From Antitrichia curtipendula (lineage: Eukaryota > Streptophyta > Bryopsida > Hypnales > Leucodontaceae), in the NCBI GenBank assembly GCA_951230915.1, contig OX579641.1, forward strand, positions 6,386,001 through 6,450,000: a stretch of 64,000 nucleotides of DNA, written 5' to 3'. The position numbers were made by a program, and so were the translations under genes. Position 1 is the stretch's first letter. Each line of letters opens with the position of its first letter. This document shows, one piece after another, positions 10,765 through 21,142 of the stretch. The notes below the pieces were generated by a model, which was not told the DNA's origin, ran no database searches, and worked only from the letters and a program-made list of their open reading frames with translations.

Positions 10765-12030
10765 GAAGGTTGGCAGGCAAGGGACTTCTAAAATAGTTGC
10801 AGATTTGAAGTATAGTAGTATCTTTTTTTTAGTAGTCCATATCCAATTGATTGTCTGTAGTTTTCATGAGGTTTTGCCAACCATGCCGTTCTGAGATCCT
10901 TGACATTGGACGGGCTGAGCTGCGAGTCTGCAATAGTGCAAAGGGCGAAGACTACATTGACATTAGTGAAATGAGTGGGATGCAAACTGGAGTTCCAGGG
11001 TTCTTTGACAAGTTAGATTGGTCGGAGCTGCGGTGTGCTGCATATGTGGTGTGCCAAAGTCACTATTTTTTTAACTTTCTAACCCTTTCATTAACGTGGC
11101 TTGTTTGCAAAACACTAACACTACATCTAGACAGTCTTGCATTTATGCAAGAAAGGTTCAACTCCCTTGATAGTGATCTACTCAAAAAAATAAAAAATAA
11201 AAATCATCTTGGACACAAAATTGCAAGATCAACAATTGAATACCCTCCATATTGAATACTTAACTCAAATCGCAAATGGTTCAACATTTCATTCCATGAC
11301 ATAGCAATTCCAGTGACTATATAACATCCAAAGTAGCCATGAATGTTCTTTTGCAATTTCTGTACAGTCGCAAATGTGCACTACTAAAAAAATGGGAGCA
11401 AAATTGCCACCTTTTTTAAATAATTTTATATGCTTGTTTTACAAAAAAAAAATGGTGATCGCAGAAATAGCCACTCTTTCTCACAGCTATAGCCAAACCC
11501 TGCGAATCCACCTACAACCGTTCTGGGAACGCTGGTCCCCATCAGCCTGTCACGTGGGCTCCATTTCAACTTCATTGGTCTTCATCCATTAAAAAAGCGT
11601 GTCTCCATGCAGGAATGCCACGTCAGCAACGCGAACAACAGAATGCACTACTCATGAGTCGCTGCTGATCGAGCCTCTTTAGGGTTTGGAGTTCGTCACC
11701 AAGCTACTTGTCTGTATATTTTTCCGAGCGAACCAATTTCGCGACCAATTTCCTTCTTGTCCGTACATTTTTCCGAGCGAAGGAGGTTCCATCACGAGCA
11801 TTTATTTGTGAATCCTCCTCATCCTCATCTCAGCATTCTGGTGAGTTTCCTGCATTCTGACGAGCTCTCTGCACTTCTTTCGCGTCAATTGGTGGTGTAT
11901 CCACAAAGCTTTAACAATATGCAGCTCAATGCTTTGCTCTTTGCTTTCACAGCATTTCCGAAGGTGATGTATTTTTGTTTGGTGATTTGTTAACAGGTGT
12001 GTGAGAGATCGGGGCGTTGTAACTGCAGCG
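10765..12030 (+). other. Transposon tail, then probable 5' region of the aldo-keto reductase gene
   Basis: The first few dozen bases continue the hAT relic beyond the CACTA insertion. An ORF at 10851-11255 has no recognisable domain. From about 11640 the sequence becomes richer in GC and lacks repeats, as expected for a promoter and leader. The segment CTTGTCYGTAYATTTTTCCG is present twice, at about 11707 and 11756, a local duplication upstream of the gene. Possible leader introns (AG before 11999) cannot be decided. Confidence 0.4.
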
Positions 12031-15000
12031 ATGGAGTACAGGAAATTGGGGCGAACGGGGTTGATGGTGAGTACCTTGAGCTATGGTGCATGGGTGAGCT
12101 TCGGCAACCAGCTGGACGTGAAGGCGGCCACGGGCATCTTGTCTCGGTGTCGGGAATCCGGAGTGAATTTCTTCGACAATGCGGAGGTGTATGCCGATGG
12201 GAGGGCGGAGGAGATTATGGGCGCTGCCATCAAGCAGCTGGGATGGAAGCGCTCCGACCTTGTGATGTCCACCAAGCTTTTCTGGGGGGGGAGTGGACCG
12301 AATGATAAAGGACTCTCTCGTAAGCACATCGTCGAGGGCATCAAGGTGAGTTTTATCTCTTGCGTTTTACAATTCCAGATTTCTTGGATTGAAGTCGCCA
12401 TTGCAAGATAAGAAGAGGTCTTTGGATATGCAGGAAATCTAAACGATTGTCTATAGGCTCGTCTAATTTGAGGATACATGCCAAGATTTGGTCGTCAGAA
12501 TTCTTCTTAAAGATCACCAGGATGAGATGAATTTGTAACTGAGAAGACGAAGGGTGAAGTGAAACTGAGGTGTACCAGATAACAACACCAGATTTCATTA
12601 ATTGCACTCTACTGCAGAAGGAGAAAAACAGAGCAGGGCATTTGATTTGCTGGAATCTAAAACGACTGTCTAAAGGATCGTCTAATTTGAGAATTACCAG
12701 CCAGGGTGGTTTCATCTAGAGAGAATGTTCCCTAAAATGCACCAAGATGAGATGATCTAAGAAGACTAAAATATTGTAATCGAGAAGACGAAGTTTGATG
12801 TAAAATATAGGTATGTGTTGCCCATTTTCTGGACAGCTGAATTGCAATTAATCCCTAGAGAGCCCGCATAACCATCCATAATATGATTGCAAGTTTTCCT
12901 CGAGAAGCCTCCTCTTTGTGGATTTTCTAAATTTATTATGTGTTCTTGAAATTCATGTTGATTACAAATTAAGCGTTCTTAATTAGATCAATGTGGTCAA
13001 TCATTTTGTACATGGACATTGAGTGCTAACTCTTCTATTTCATCTTAAGTTAAGGTAATCTTTAGGGAGGAAGTTTTGATGTTCGGTTTCCGTCTTTCTT
13101 ACCGTAAAATTAAGCAATTAACCAAAGTCTTATCACTTGTTCTGTATGAGACCAACGTCACCAGAGTCAGAGAAGTCATATATTATGATTCATACAAGTT
13201 GCAGCAAGGTCTTCAAGGAGAGTAGCTAATCATATAACATGGTATTCTTTACTTGTATGAGTTTCGTGTATGAATGCTTACAAGATCACTCACGAGATCT
13301 ATTATGTATCTATGCAGGCATCGCTGAAGCGCCTGGACATGGATTACGTGGATCTGGTGTATTGCCACCGCCCTGATGTTACAACTCCTATTGAAGAGAC
13401 TGTGCGCGCCATGAATTGGGTGATTGACCAGGGGTATGCATTTTACTGGGGAACCAGTGAGTGGTCCGCTCAGCAGATCACAGAGGCTTGGGAAGTTGCC
13501 AGTCGGCTCGACATGGTCGGGCCCGCAATGGAACAACCCGAATACAACATGTTTGCGCGTAATAAGGTAAGGTTTGTCCTGCCCTTTTACAGTGGGTTTG
13601 AATAGCTCATATGGAAACTTTCTTCAGTCCAATTATATCTACTTTTTTGACCAACTCATGGAACGTTCTTCATCGATTCCGATGATATAAAATTTTGACC
13701 CTCCCGAATTTTATTATCCTCTCAAATTGATCAATCAAACTGGTCCTTTATGGGATTAACTTGTCAATTATCGCCACTAAATCCTGAGCTTGGTCCATGG
13801 TAATCCATACGCGGCAATCTAATGGCAGTTACTTTTGTAGATTTTTTCGGTTTGTGGATCTTAGTGTACAGATTCTGATTCCTTGTATGTCAGCGGTGGA
13901 TGTCATGGGATGTGGAGGAGGTGATGCCAGTGTTTAATGTTTTTGTGACAGGTGGAATATGAGTATGCTCCGCTTTACAAGAATTACGGGATTGGTCTTA
14001 CTACTTGGAGCCCCCTTGCATCTGGTGTCCTGACAGGAAAATACTCGAAAGATCATATACCCGAAGGCAGTCGCTTTGCGTTGGAGAATTATAAGGTTTG
14101 TGATTTTTATGATGTCTGAAGTGCTGCTGAAAAACGCGTTTCAGTAAAACTAGACTGTTTCAAGAATTTTTAAACGAGATCATAAAGAGAAACTTCCCCA
14201 CGATTCATGGTCGTAGTTAAGCCTCCCCATGATTTACAGGGAGACAGACCTCTGTATGATCACTGTGACCACGGGGAGCCTGCCTTGTGATCATGGAGAT
14301 GATTCTCTTTACAATGTTCTTAAAAATTTCCTGAAACAATCTTATTTTCCTGAAAACTTTGTTGAAGGTTGACGAGTCCTGACAGTTAAGGACTTAAGGT
14401 GAAAAAAAATGAAAGTTAAAAGTCTGCAGAATTTGGCAAGGCCGTTTACTATCTCTATATTTATTGCTTGGAATTGACACCAACATTGCATGTGTGCAGA
14501 ACCTGGCGAATAAGTCACTGGTGGATGATACCTTGAACAAAGTGGAAGGGCTGAAAGCTATTGCGCAGGAGATTGACGTTCCGTTGGCACAAATGGCTAT
14601 AGCTTGGGTTGCTAAGAATCCGAACGTGAGCTCTGTCATCACCGGAGCCACCAAAGAGCATCAGGTAAATGGCAGTGTACACTCTTCATTCTATTTAGTG
14701 TGAGACCACTGTACCTTGATACCATCGCACTGTTTCAGTTGCTTTGTTGTAGTGCTAGGCGAGCAATTGTTGCAGTCCTGTCAAAAGCTGCAGTCTCCCC
14801 AAATTTTGTGGCTTCCATTGGTTCTGTGAAGTTAGGGTTAATATTATATAAATGCCACGTATAGGCGAAACATGGCAGAGTGTAGTGGTGTGGGCTGAAA
14901 CATGCCAGTCAGTCTTGATGAAGTTGTGAAATGCGAATGTCTGCTACATTCAAGAATATAAGGTAACTACTACTTTTGGCCACTCTAAGGTTCGCCGATC

Positions 15001-15322
15001 TAATTGCGTTACATCGGAGAGCCTAATTCTGAAATCTTGGTGCTGTCATGTTCTGTGTTGCAATTAGGTCAGCGTCACAATTAGCAATGCAGATGGGACT
15101 TCTCTGTCTTCTTTTACCGTATAGAACTCCGCGCTTGCACTTCAGGGTCCTGTCCGGGTTGCACAAGATGTATGTATTTGTCTGAGTTGTGTCTGGGTGA
15201 ATGTGCAGGTGGTCGAGAATATGAAGTCCATTGAAGTTCTTCCCAAACTAACACCGCAGATCATGGAGAAGATTGAGAAAGTGATCAGCTCAAAGCCAGA
15301 GGGGCCTAAGTCTTACAGATGA
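12031..15322 (+). CDS. KAB1: Aldo-keto reductase, potassium channel beta subunit (KAB1-like)
   Basis: Five exons join in phase: 12031-12345, 13318-13566, 13952-14095, 14500-14664 and 15209-15322. The product is 328 residues, the length recalled for Arabidopsis KAB1. The protein opens [20 protein letters not shown] and keeps the aldo-keto reductase landmarks: [19 protein letters not shown] with the catalytic Asp and Tyr, then [63 protein letters not shown] and the cofactor-binding [12 protein letters not shown], ending PEGPKSYR. Family members bind NADPH and associate with the cytosolic face of Shaker-type K+ channels such as KAT1; this is family knowledge. The start is the ATG at 12031; the upstream GTG-initiated extension is not credible. 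Each exon border is a GT/AG pair. Intron 3 carries a MITE-like insertion and the 3' UTR a tandem duplication. Nothing suggests loss of function. Confidence 0.95.
14152..14342. mobile_element. MITE-like insertion in intron 3 of the KAB1-like gene
   Basis: The ends AGACTGTTTCAAGAATTTTT and AAAAATTTCCTGAAACAATCT are inverted repeats of about 20 bp with small differences. The interior has its own shorter complementary stretches, for example AAGAGAAACTTCC near the left and GATTCTCTTTAC near the right, so the whole unit can fold. A related unit lies in an intron of the LON gene at 29492-29661. No clear target duplication was seen. Confidence 0.55.
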
Positions 15323-15469
15323 ACTGCTCCTTAGAGAAATTTGCACAGCAATTCTTGGAGGTGTAGAATTTGGTTTGTGCCTACAAATTTTGTCCAGTTT
15401 ATGGATCCTCATGGGATCCTCATGGATTTGGTAAACCCCGAGGCTTGAGAGCATTATTGGACATAATGC

Positions 15470-15565
15470 TAAGTTGCTCTACTGAGTCAAGTAGTCGATT
15501 AGAACTTCTCGTTCTGTTAAGTTGCTCTACTGAGTCAAGTAGTCAATAAGAACTTCTCGTTCTGT
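15470..15565. repeat. Tandem duplication of a 48 bp unit in the KAB1-like 3' region
   Basis: Two directly adjacent 48 bp copies begin TAAGTTGCTCTACTGAGTCA and end CTTCTCGTTCTGT. They differ only at GATT versus AATA near the middle. They lie about 150 bp after the stop codon, so they are probably within the transcribed 3' UTR. Each copy contains TGAGTCA, an AP-1/GCN4-like bZIP core, but a regulatory role is unsupported. Confidence 0.85.
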
Positions 15566-16055
15566 ATAGGCGGGTCCAATAATCTTAAAAAATTCTCCTC
15601 ACATTTGTCTGTTACTCCAAGAAGTTGCATGTCCACCTACGACCAAGGTACAATGCCTCCACTCGCATAGTCAGATTGTGCCTTCACCTTGAGTTCCCAC
15701 TACTTTTCTAATCTAGTTTCATGTCACTGTTGTTTCATGTCAACATTGTTTCATATAAACATCAGTTTCATGTCACTATTGTTTCATTTCAACAACGTTG
15801 CATTCCTATTGTGTATCATTCTGGCATCACTTTGTGTTGAGATTCTTGACTTCCTAAACAACTTGAGATCCAGTTCGATTACCTTCAAATCCGGTTCATG
15901 ATTGAAATTTGGTTCAAGATTCGATACTAAACTTCAATTCAAGTTTTGCTTCAACATTTGGTGAGTTCCTTCTCATTTCACTTGTCTGTTTTCTTTTGCC
16001 ACGGGTTTATAATCTGATGCTTATGGGATTTGTTTTTTTTCATAGATTCCACTAT
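15566..16055. other. Intergenic spacer with repeated GTTTCATGTCA words
   Basis: Between 15715 and 15795 a GTTTCATGTCAC / GTTTCATTTCAAC motif recurs about five times. The short ORFs here show no domain. The segment separates the KAB1-like 3' end from the dead Tc1-like element and may include that element's left terminal region, but no clear terminal inverted repeat was identified. Confidence 0.4.
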
Positions 16056-17085
16056 CACAACAAGGGCAAGAACATTGAGGATAGAAGAGCTCTTAGTAGA
16101 TGGAACGTGACAAGCTGGAATCAGAAAAGTAAAGATATTGCAGAAAAAATGAGCATGCCATGTACCACTGTTTCTATAGTTTTGAAGAAGTGGAATGTGT
16201 CTGATTACATGCCTTAAATTCTAGGCCATAGGCCTCAAAAGTTGTTTGATCGTATTGTGAGAGGTTTGTCTTGTCAATGGTCAATGGAGATCAACATCAA
16301 ACACTTGTAATGCTTGTGACAAATTTTCATGTGCATTGTTAGTAATACAATGCAAGCATATATATATATGTATGTAGACTTGGCTTTTAGAAATGCATTT
16401 TTCCAAAAAATTCCCGTATCAATGTAGAATGTAGAGTAAAGAGATTAGCCTTTGCTTGCAAATACTTGCATTGAACAAAAAAAGGTTGGAGTATAGTTAT
16501 TTGGATGAATGAAGTCATCTTTTGAACTCAGAAAGAACTCCCAACAAATGAGAGTATGGTGAAAGGTATATGAGAAATATGCATGGAATTGCTTGGTGCT
16601 TAGTCTTAAGTTTGGTCAAAAGATTTGTAATGATTTGAGGTGCCTTTACATATTTTGACAAGAGTCCTTTGATCATTATGCTTCAAGGTGAAAGAAATAC
16701 AATTGACTTTGTATATAAATGGTTATAAAGGCACATTGAGTAGTGTCTATTTTATGCATGATCAATGTGATGAGCTCTTAGTTATTGAAGATGGTGTTCT
16801 AATCCATCAAGATAAATTTTTTAAAGAAGTGGAGGCAAATTAAACGTACGAAGAAAGTTAGATTGACCTTCTAATTCACTTGATCTAATTCCCATAGAGA
16901 ACCTTTGGAAGATAGTCAAAGATTTGTTGTGACACCAAAGCAAACCAAAGAACAAGCAAGAAATAATACAAATAATTCAAACAGTCTAAAATCAAGTATT
17001 CCTAAAACAATTGCAAATGTCCATTTCAAATATGCCCAATAGAATGCAAGCTATAATTTTGGCAAAGGGTGGCAGCACTAAATAG
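16056..17085 (+). pseudogene. Dead Tc1-like (Tc1/mariner) DDE transposase
   Basis: Translation in shifting frames recovers the Tc1 order of motifs. There is a paired-type helix-turn-helix block, KDIAEKMSMPCTTVSIVLKK (about 16130-16190). A short RPQKLFDRIVRGL segment follows (about 16225-16265), then KYLH-TKKGWSIVIWMNEVIF (about 16460-16520), matching the usual WxxVIWSDE region. Next come LVIEDGVLIHQDKFFKE (about 16780-16830) and PSNSLDLIPIENLWKIVKDL (about 16870-16930), the hallmark WPxxSPDLNPIENLW block. The C-terminal end is NRMQAIILAKGGSTK with a stop at 17083-17085. The first catalytic Asp is replaced by Asn (WSDE to WMNE), the Trp before PSNS is a stop, and several other stops and frameshifts occur, so it is inactive. 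Terminal repeats were not found. Motif identity is family knowledge. Confidence 0.8.
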
Positions 17086-17702
17086 TAGATAGAATACAAA
17101 AAAAAAACCAAATTATTCTACGATGTAGAATTTTGCATGTACATATTTTGTTATGATGCTCAAGTATCCTTCTCTACAATTTCATTGCAATTTGCATTGT
17201 CCATTTTGTTAGTATGCAAGTTGTCCATTTTGTTAGTACTACTACTGTCACTTCCGTGTTCGTCTGTTTCACGTATTTGTGTTTTACGTTGTGGCTGCTC
17301 ATGGACAATGCCACTGCAGTCGATACCGCTTCAGCTGAGTCGATTCTTGCACCAATGTTGGAGAGCACAAAGACGTTTGCAAGGAGAGTAGGTTCAAGAG
17401 GTAGGACACCTCAAACTAGTACCAATGTGTAACCCACATTACGAATTGAAGTTGCTCCTTCACTACAACTTGATGACGAGCAGTTCACAAACAGTGTGAT
17501 TGCAGACAAATTTTGCAATAGAAAAGATCAAATTTCAGGGTACATAAGGTCTGTGCATAACAGAACTGCCGAACTCATGATCGACAGGAAATTCGGTAAT
17601 ATTGTACATGATTTGCGTTGATCGTCAAGAGATCGACCCCCGGAGCTACTTCGACTGTAGCAAGCTGAGGGAACCTTACTGATATCAGTGATCAAAAGCA
17701 TG
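17086..17702. other. Spacer downstream of the DUF2921 gene, no gene seen
   Basis: Short plus-strand ORFs at 17137-17432 overlap in different frames and have no recognisable domain. The segment must hold the 3' UTR and polyadenylation region of the minus-strand DUF2921 gene, which ends at 17703, but no signal is strong enough to place it. Confidence 0.35.
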
Positions 17703-19790
17703 TCATACAAAGGGAGTTTGGGTAGCAGTGTGGCAGGATGGGCGTTTCAATGGTGGCGCAGCTGCAAACTGGAAGTGCACAACAAGAACTAGGAGCGCAG
17801 AGCAAAAGACGACCCCGATCTCCCACCACGGTACGAGAACCCTCTCGAAGAAGCCGTAAGAATTCAGGTAGGGATCATACCAGGTGAAGATCGGCACGAG
17901 CTGGAAATGCTTGGCGACGCAGAAGGCGAACGGCAGCGACCGCAGGAAAGGCAGGCCGACGTAGAACCACGCGCTCAACGGGCGCCCTTGGACCTCCCAC
18001 CTCCAGTTTCCCAGAACCTGTGGCACCAGGAACAAGCTCATCATCATTCCCGTCACATTGCTCACAAATCCCCACAGCGCCTCCCAGAATGTCGGCGTCA
18101 CAGTGAGAGGAGCGCTAGCCATCCCTGTGCTGTTCGAGTAACCCGGAAAGCCTAACAATCCGACGACGACGCAAAAGATTGTAAAACTAGCGAGCACCAG
18201 CGGCCCTTCGCTAGGCGGATCCTTGGCGCCAGGCCGTCCCCTGCGCACTCTCAGCTGCATGATCCTCCGCCTGACACCGACTTTGTGGACGAGAAACACG
18301 TACATGAAGAGGGCCGCCGTTGTTATGGACTGGTAGGGCACAATCATAACCCACGCCGAGGTTTCGTAGTAGTTCAAATCCGCCGCAGAGCTGAAACTGC
18401 TTACCAACTTGCTCCTGTATCTTCCAACTCGGAATTCCTGAAAAATGGGCATCTTGGAGAGATGGTGTATGAGCTGAATGACCAGCATCCCCAGAGACAC
18501 AAACGGCAGCGCTTCCTCGTTGTTGCTGCCATGCTCGATCTGCATCGCAACACAGACGAGACCTAGAAGTAGTAGCAAAAACTGACTGGCGGTTTTGACT
18601 CGCCGTTGCCAGTCGATTGAAAAATCCTTCGGACTAGACGGAAAGAACATAGCTCGTTCCACGGTGTCGAAGAAGAGAGGGTTATCGCTGTCGCTCGTAC
18701 TGCGAAGCGCAAATTTCAGGATCCGCTGCGAGTTCCAGCGAGGGTTCACCGGCGGGAATTGCAGCGTTACGGCCACGGCGCAGACTTCCGAGCTCACATT
18801 CGAATTCAGGGGATGCTTCTTGGGAACCCTACTGCGGGATCGTGCATTTCTTGGTACTTCTCCTGATGCTACCCCTACTGCTCCTCCTTGGCTATGTGGG
18901 ATATGTACACCTTGCGTGCACCCTTCCAAGTGCATTTTGCCAGTGACCGGGTGATAGACGCCCTTGGCGAGAATCTCCATGCCTAGAACGCGAATACGGA
19001 CGAAGACATCGAAGCACCGGCTACCCCGAAAGAGATCGTCTCGCCCTTGAATCGGAGCATGCCACTGTAGACAGGATTCCCCGTAATATCCGTGCTTGTA
19101 GGAGAATCGGCCACCGCCGTTCACCAAGCACGAATCCACAGCCATGACTTGGAGCTCGTCGATGGCGTTCGACGTATCCCACTCCCTGACCGCGAAATCG
19201 TCCCAGTTGCATCGATCCTTCGATGGGGGAAAGGTTGGAAATCTATCACCTCTGTTGTTGTCATCCGGAGACCGACTAGCTTCCGCTTCCGCCCTGGCTC
19301 TGGCGATACGGGTCTCATCGTGAGCGAAGAAGTATTTCCGCCATAGCCCTGACGAACCCTGGACCTCGAAGACGCAACCATCCTTCGAGTCTGGAAATTT
19401 TGTTGGTAAATCTGAGTTTCTTAACAAATTCGAAAGATGGGTTGCTACGTCACCTCTGTTGTTGTCGAAAGATGGGCTAGCTCCTTCCTCTATTGGGGTC
19501 TCATTGTGGGAGTCGGAGTACTTCCACCATGGCCACCACGACACCACGCGATCGGAGACAGCATTCCGCGCTTGTACCTGAAGAGATTTGACTTGCGCAA
19601 CATACTCCGGCACGGCCTGTTGCGCGCGCTCAAGATCAGCATACTGCGCTATTAACTCCAGAGAGGGGAGTAAATCTGCAATGTAGTCGCGCACATGTCG
19701 CGCGCTGCACAGGTGAGGAGGATTCGACAATGCAACAACGTGAATAACAAGCACCCAAAGCTTCAAATCGAAAACCCTCATGAAATTCAT
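17703..19790 (-). CDS. DUF2921-family multi-pass membrane protein
   Basis: A single uninterrupted 695-codon frame with no intron. The N-terminus is hydrophobic (about residues 8-29, ending in CSA), consistent with a secretory signal. A soluble region follows. Its conserved core, about residues 221-293, has the family landmarks GGGRFSYKHGYYGESCLQWH, CFDVFVRIRVLGMEILAKGV and KMHLEGC. The C-terminal third holds about seven hydrophobic segments (near 403-417, 428-445, 478-503, 529-549, 568-592, 608-627 and 656-676). This is the DUF2921 architecture known in plants: a lumenal or extracellular domain plus a membrane bundle. The biochemical function of the family is not established to my knowledge. 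It is shorter than Arabidopsis members as I recall them (about 900 residues). Two acidic/basic segments (about 94-139 and 157-194) look duplicated. GC content is far above that of the surroundings, as expected for an intronless coding block. Confidence 0.82.
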   Translation of the reverse strand: MNFMRVFDLKLWVLVIHVVALSNPPHLCSARHVRDYIADLLPSLELIAQYADLERAQQAVPEYVAQVKSLQVQARNAVSDRVVSWWPWWKYSDSHNETPIEEGASPSFDNNRGDVATHLSNLLRNSDLPTKFPDSKDGCVFEVQGSSGLWRKYFFAHDETRIARARAEAEASRSPDDNNRGDRFPTFPPSKDRCNWDDFAVREWDTSNAIDELQVMAVDSCLVNGGGRFSYKHGYYGESCLQWHAPIQGRDDLFRGSRCFDVFVRIRVLGMEILAKGVYHPVTGKMHLEGCTQGVHIPHSQGGAVGVASGEVPRNARSRSRVPKKHPLNSNVSSEVCAVAVTLQFPPVNPRWNSQRILKFALRSTSDSDNPLFFDTVERAMFFPSSPKDFSIDWQRRVKTASQFLLLLLGLVCVAMQIEHGSNNEEALPFVSLGMLVIQLIHHLSKMPIFQEFRVGRYRSKLVSSFSSAADLNYYETSAWVMIVPYQSITTAALFMYVFLVHKVGVRRRIMQLRVRRGRPGAKDPPSEGPLVLASFTIFCVVVGLLGFPGYSNSTGMASAPLTVTPTFWEALWGFVSNVTGMMMSLFLVPQVLGNWRWEVQGRPLSAWFYVGLPFLRSLPFAFCVAKHFQLVPIFTWYDPYLNSYGFFERVLVPWWEIGVVFCSALLVLVVHFQFAAAPPLKRPSCHTATQTPFV

Positions 19791-19797
19791 GGCAGAC

Positions 19798-19819
19798 TAG
19801 CTAGCTAGCTAGCTAGCTA
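19798..19819. repeat. (CTAG)n microsatellite just upstream of the DUF2921 start
   Basis: About five and a half CTAG units lie 8 bases upstream of the minus-strand ATG, so in the 5' leader. The unit is self-complementary and could form a hairpin in the mRNA near the start codon. Length polymorphism is likely. Confidence 0.85.
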
Positions 19820-20921
19820 CCGGTGTTGATTCGATCTCCAAGGAGGAAATTGAAGTAGGATTTCTCCTTTCGCGGGTTCGAAAATCGTGCATCTCTATTG
19901 ATTGAGCCTGACGTATTCAGTTTGCAGAGTGAACGACGATCGAGTACCGATCTCTATAGGGTCAGTTTGTCTTGCAATTTTCTTTCAACAGCTTATCGTC
20001 TCGCACGTGGACACACTTTTCAATGCAAACTACAATCAAATCTTCCTCAAGTTTGACATCTTGGTCTAACTTTTACTTGCAACGATTTTTTTTTATAAGT
20101 GTGTATCGAGGACCAATTCATACACAACATCACCACCTACCCATTTTTTGATTTAAATAATGATACACAGTACATGTACTTCAACGACTTGTAGCTACAA
20201 ACTTGTCAGAGTTTCTTCAATTCATCACAACCAAGCTGTGATCTTCAATTCATCACAGCTTCACACAACAGCATTGTTAGCACTGCAGATTGTCGGCAAA
20301 CCATCGAGGCCAAGTACATAAGTTAAAATTGAATCGGGAAAAGGTGATTTGGTGGTAGACGAGAGATTGATTGGCGATTCAATCAGTGTGGATCTGTTGC
20401 CGTGGCTAGAAAAGTCAAGAGGACTTGTCTGTAAATGGGAATGGGTCAGATGGGTCTGAGGAAGAATCTTCGGATTGGATGTTTGGATTTGCGGACAGTG
20501 CAGTGCAGTGGCAGACAGCACTCAGTCGATATTCATTACACTCATCCCGGTATTCTAATACCGCCAGATTTGTTAACAAATCATTCAAAATATAATTAGA
20601 TATGGCATCATTCTAACGAAATTTTCAGAAATTATAATGTGAATAGTGTAAAAACTACTATTGAAAATAACCTTAATCCTCAAAAAAATCATGAAGTCAA
20701 AGCTGTGACGGTACCGGTAAAGCCACTAGTATTAGTAAAGTCTTCAGAGTATTGTTAAAGGTCACGGAATATTCTCAACCATGCTAAAGGTCACAAAATA
20801 TTATGAACCCTGTAAAATGAACTTCGAGTTAACCAAAGGAACATCAACTAAAAAAGAAATGATTTTGTATTGGGCCTAATGAATGCATCCCCAATGTACA
20901 ATACATTGGTAACTGCAACAT
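19820..20921. other. DUF2921 upstream region and spacer, no gene seen
   Basis: This is the expected promoter side of the minus-strand DUF2921 gene. No TATA box could be placed with confidence. A minus-strand ORF of 86 codons at 20261-20521 has no recognisable domain and no splice partner. Composition turns AT-rich beyond about 20560. Confidence 0.35.
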
Positions 20922-21142
20922 ATTGGTTCTTGATTTATAATTAAAAACTGATGCTAGAGGTCTGTAAAGCACCCCATTAAAAAACTAGAAACTATTGGTT
21001 CTTGAGTTACAGTTAATAAAAACTAATGCTAGAGGTATGTAAAGCGCCCCATTAAAAAAATTAGAAACTATTGGTTCTTAAGTTTCAGTTAAAAACTAAT
21101 GCTAGAGGTATGTAAAGCGTCCCATTAAAAAACTAGAAACTA
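20922..21142. repeat. Three tandem copies of a unit of about 70 bp
   Basis: The landmarks TATTGGTTCTTGA, then AAAACTRATGCTAGAGGT, then TGTAAAGCRYCCCATTAAAA, then TAGAAACTA follow in the same order three times, with small substitutions and length changes. No coding pattern runs through the copies. It looks like a short minisatellite. Confidence 0.85.

Noticed and set aside
10851..11255. 134-codon plus-strand ORF downstream of the CACTA element
   Set aside because: No recognisable domain, no splice-consistent neighbour, and it lies in the tail of a transposon nest.
12001..12030. N-terminal extension of the KAB1-like protein from a GTG codon
   Set aside because: The ATG at 12031 matches the family start exactly and gives the usual 328 residues.
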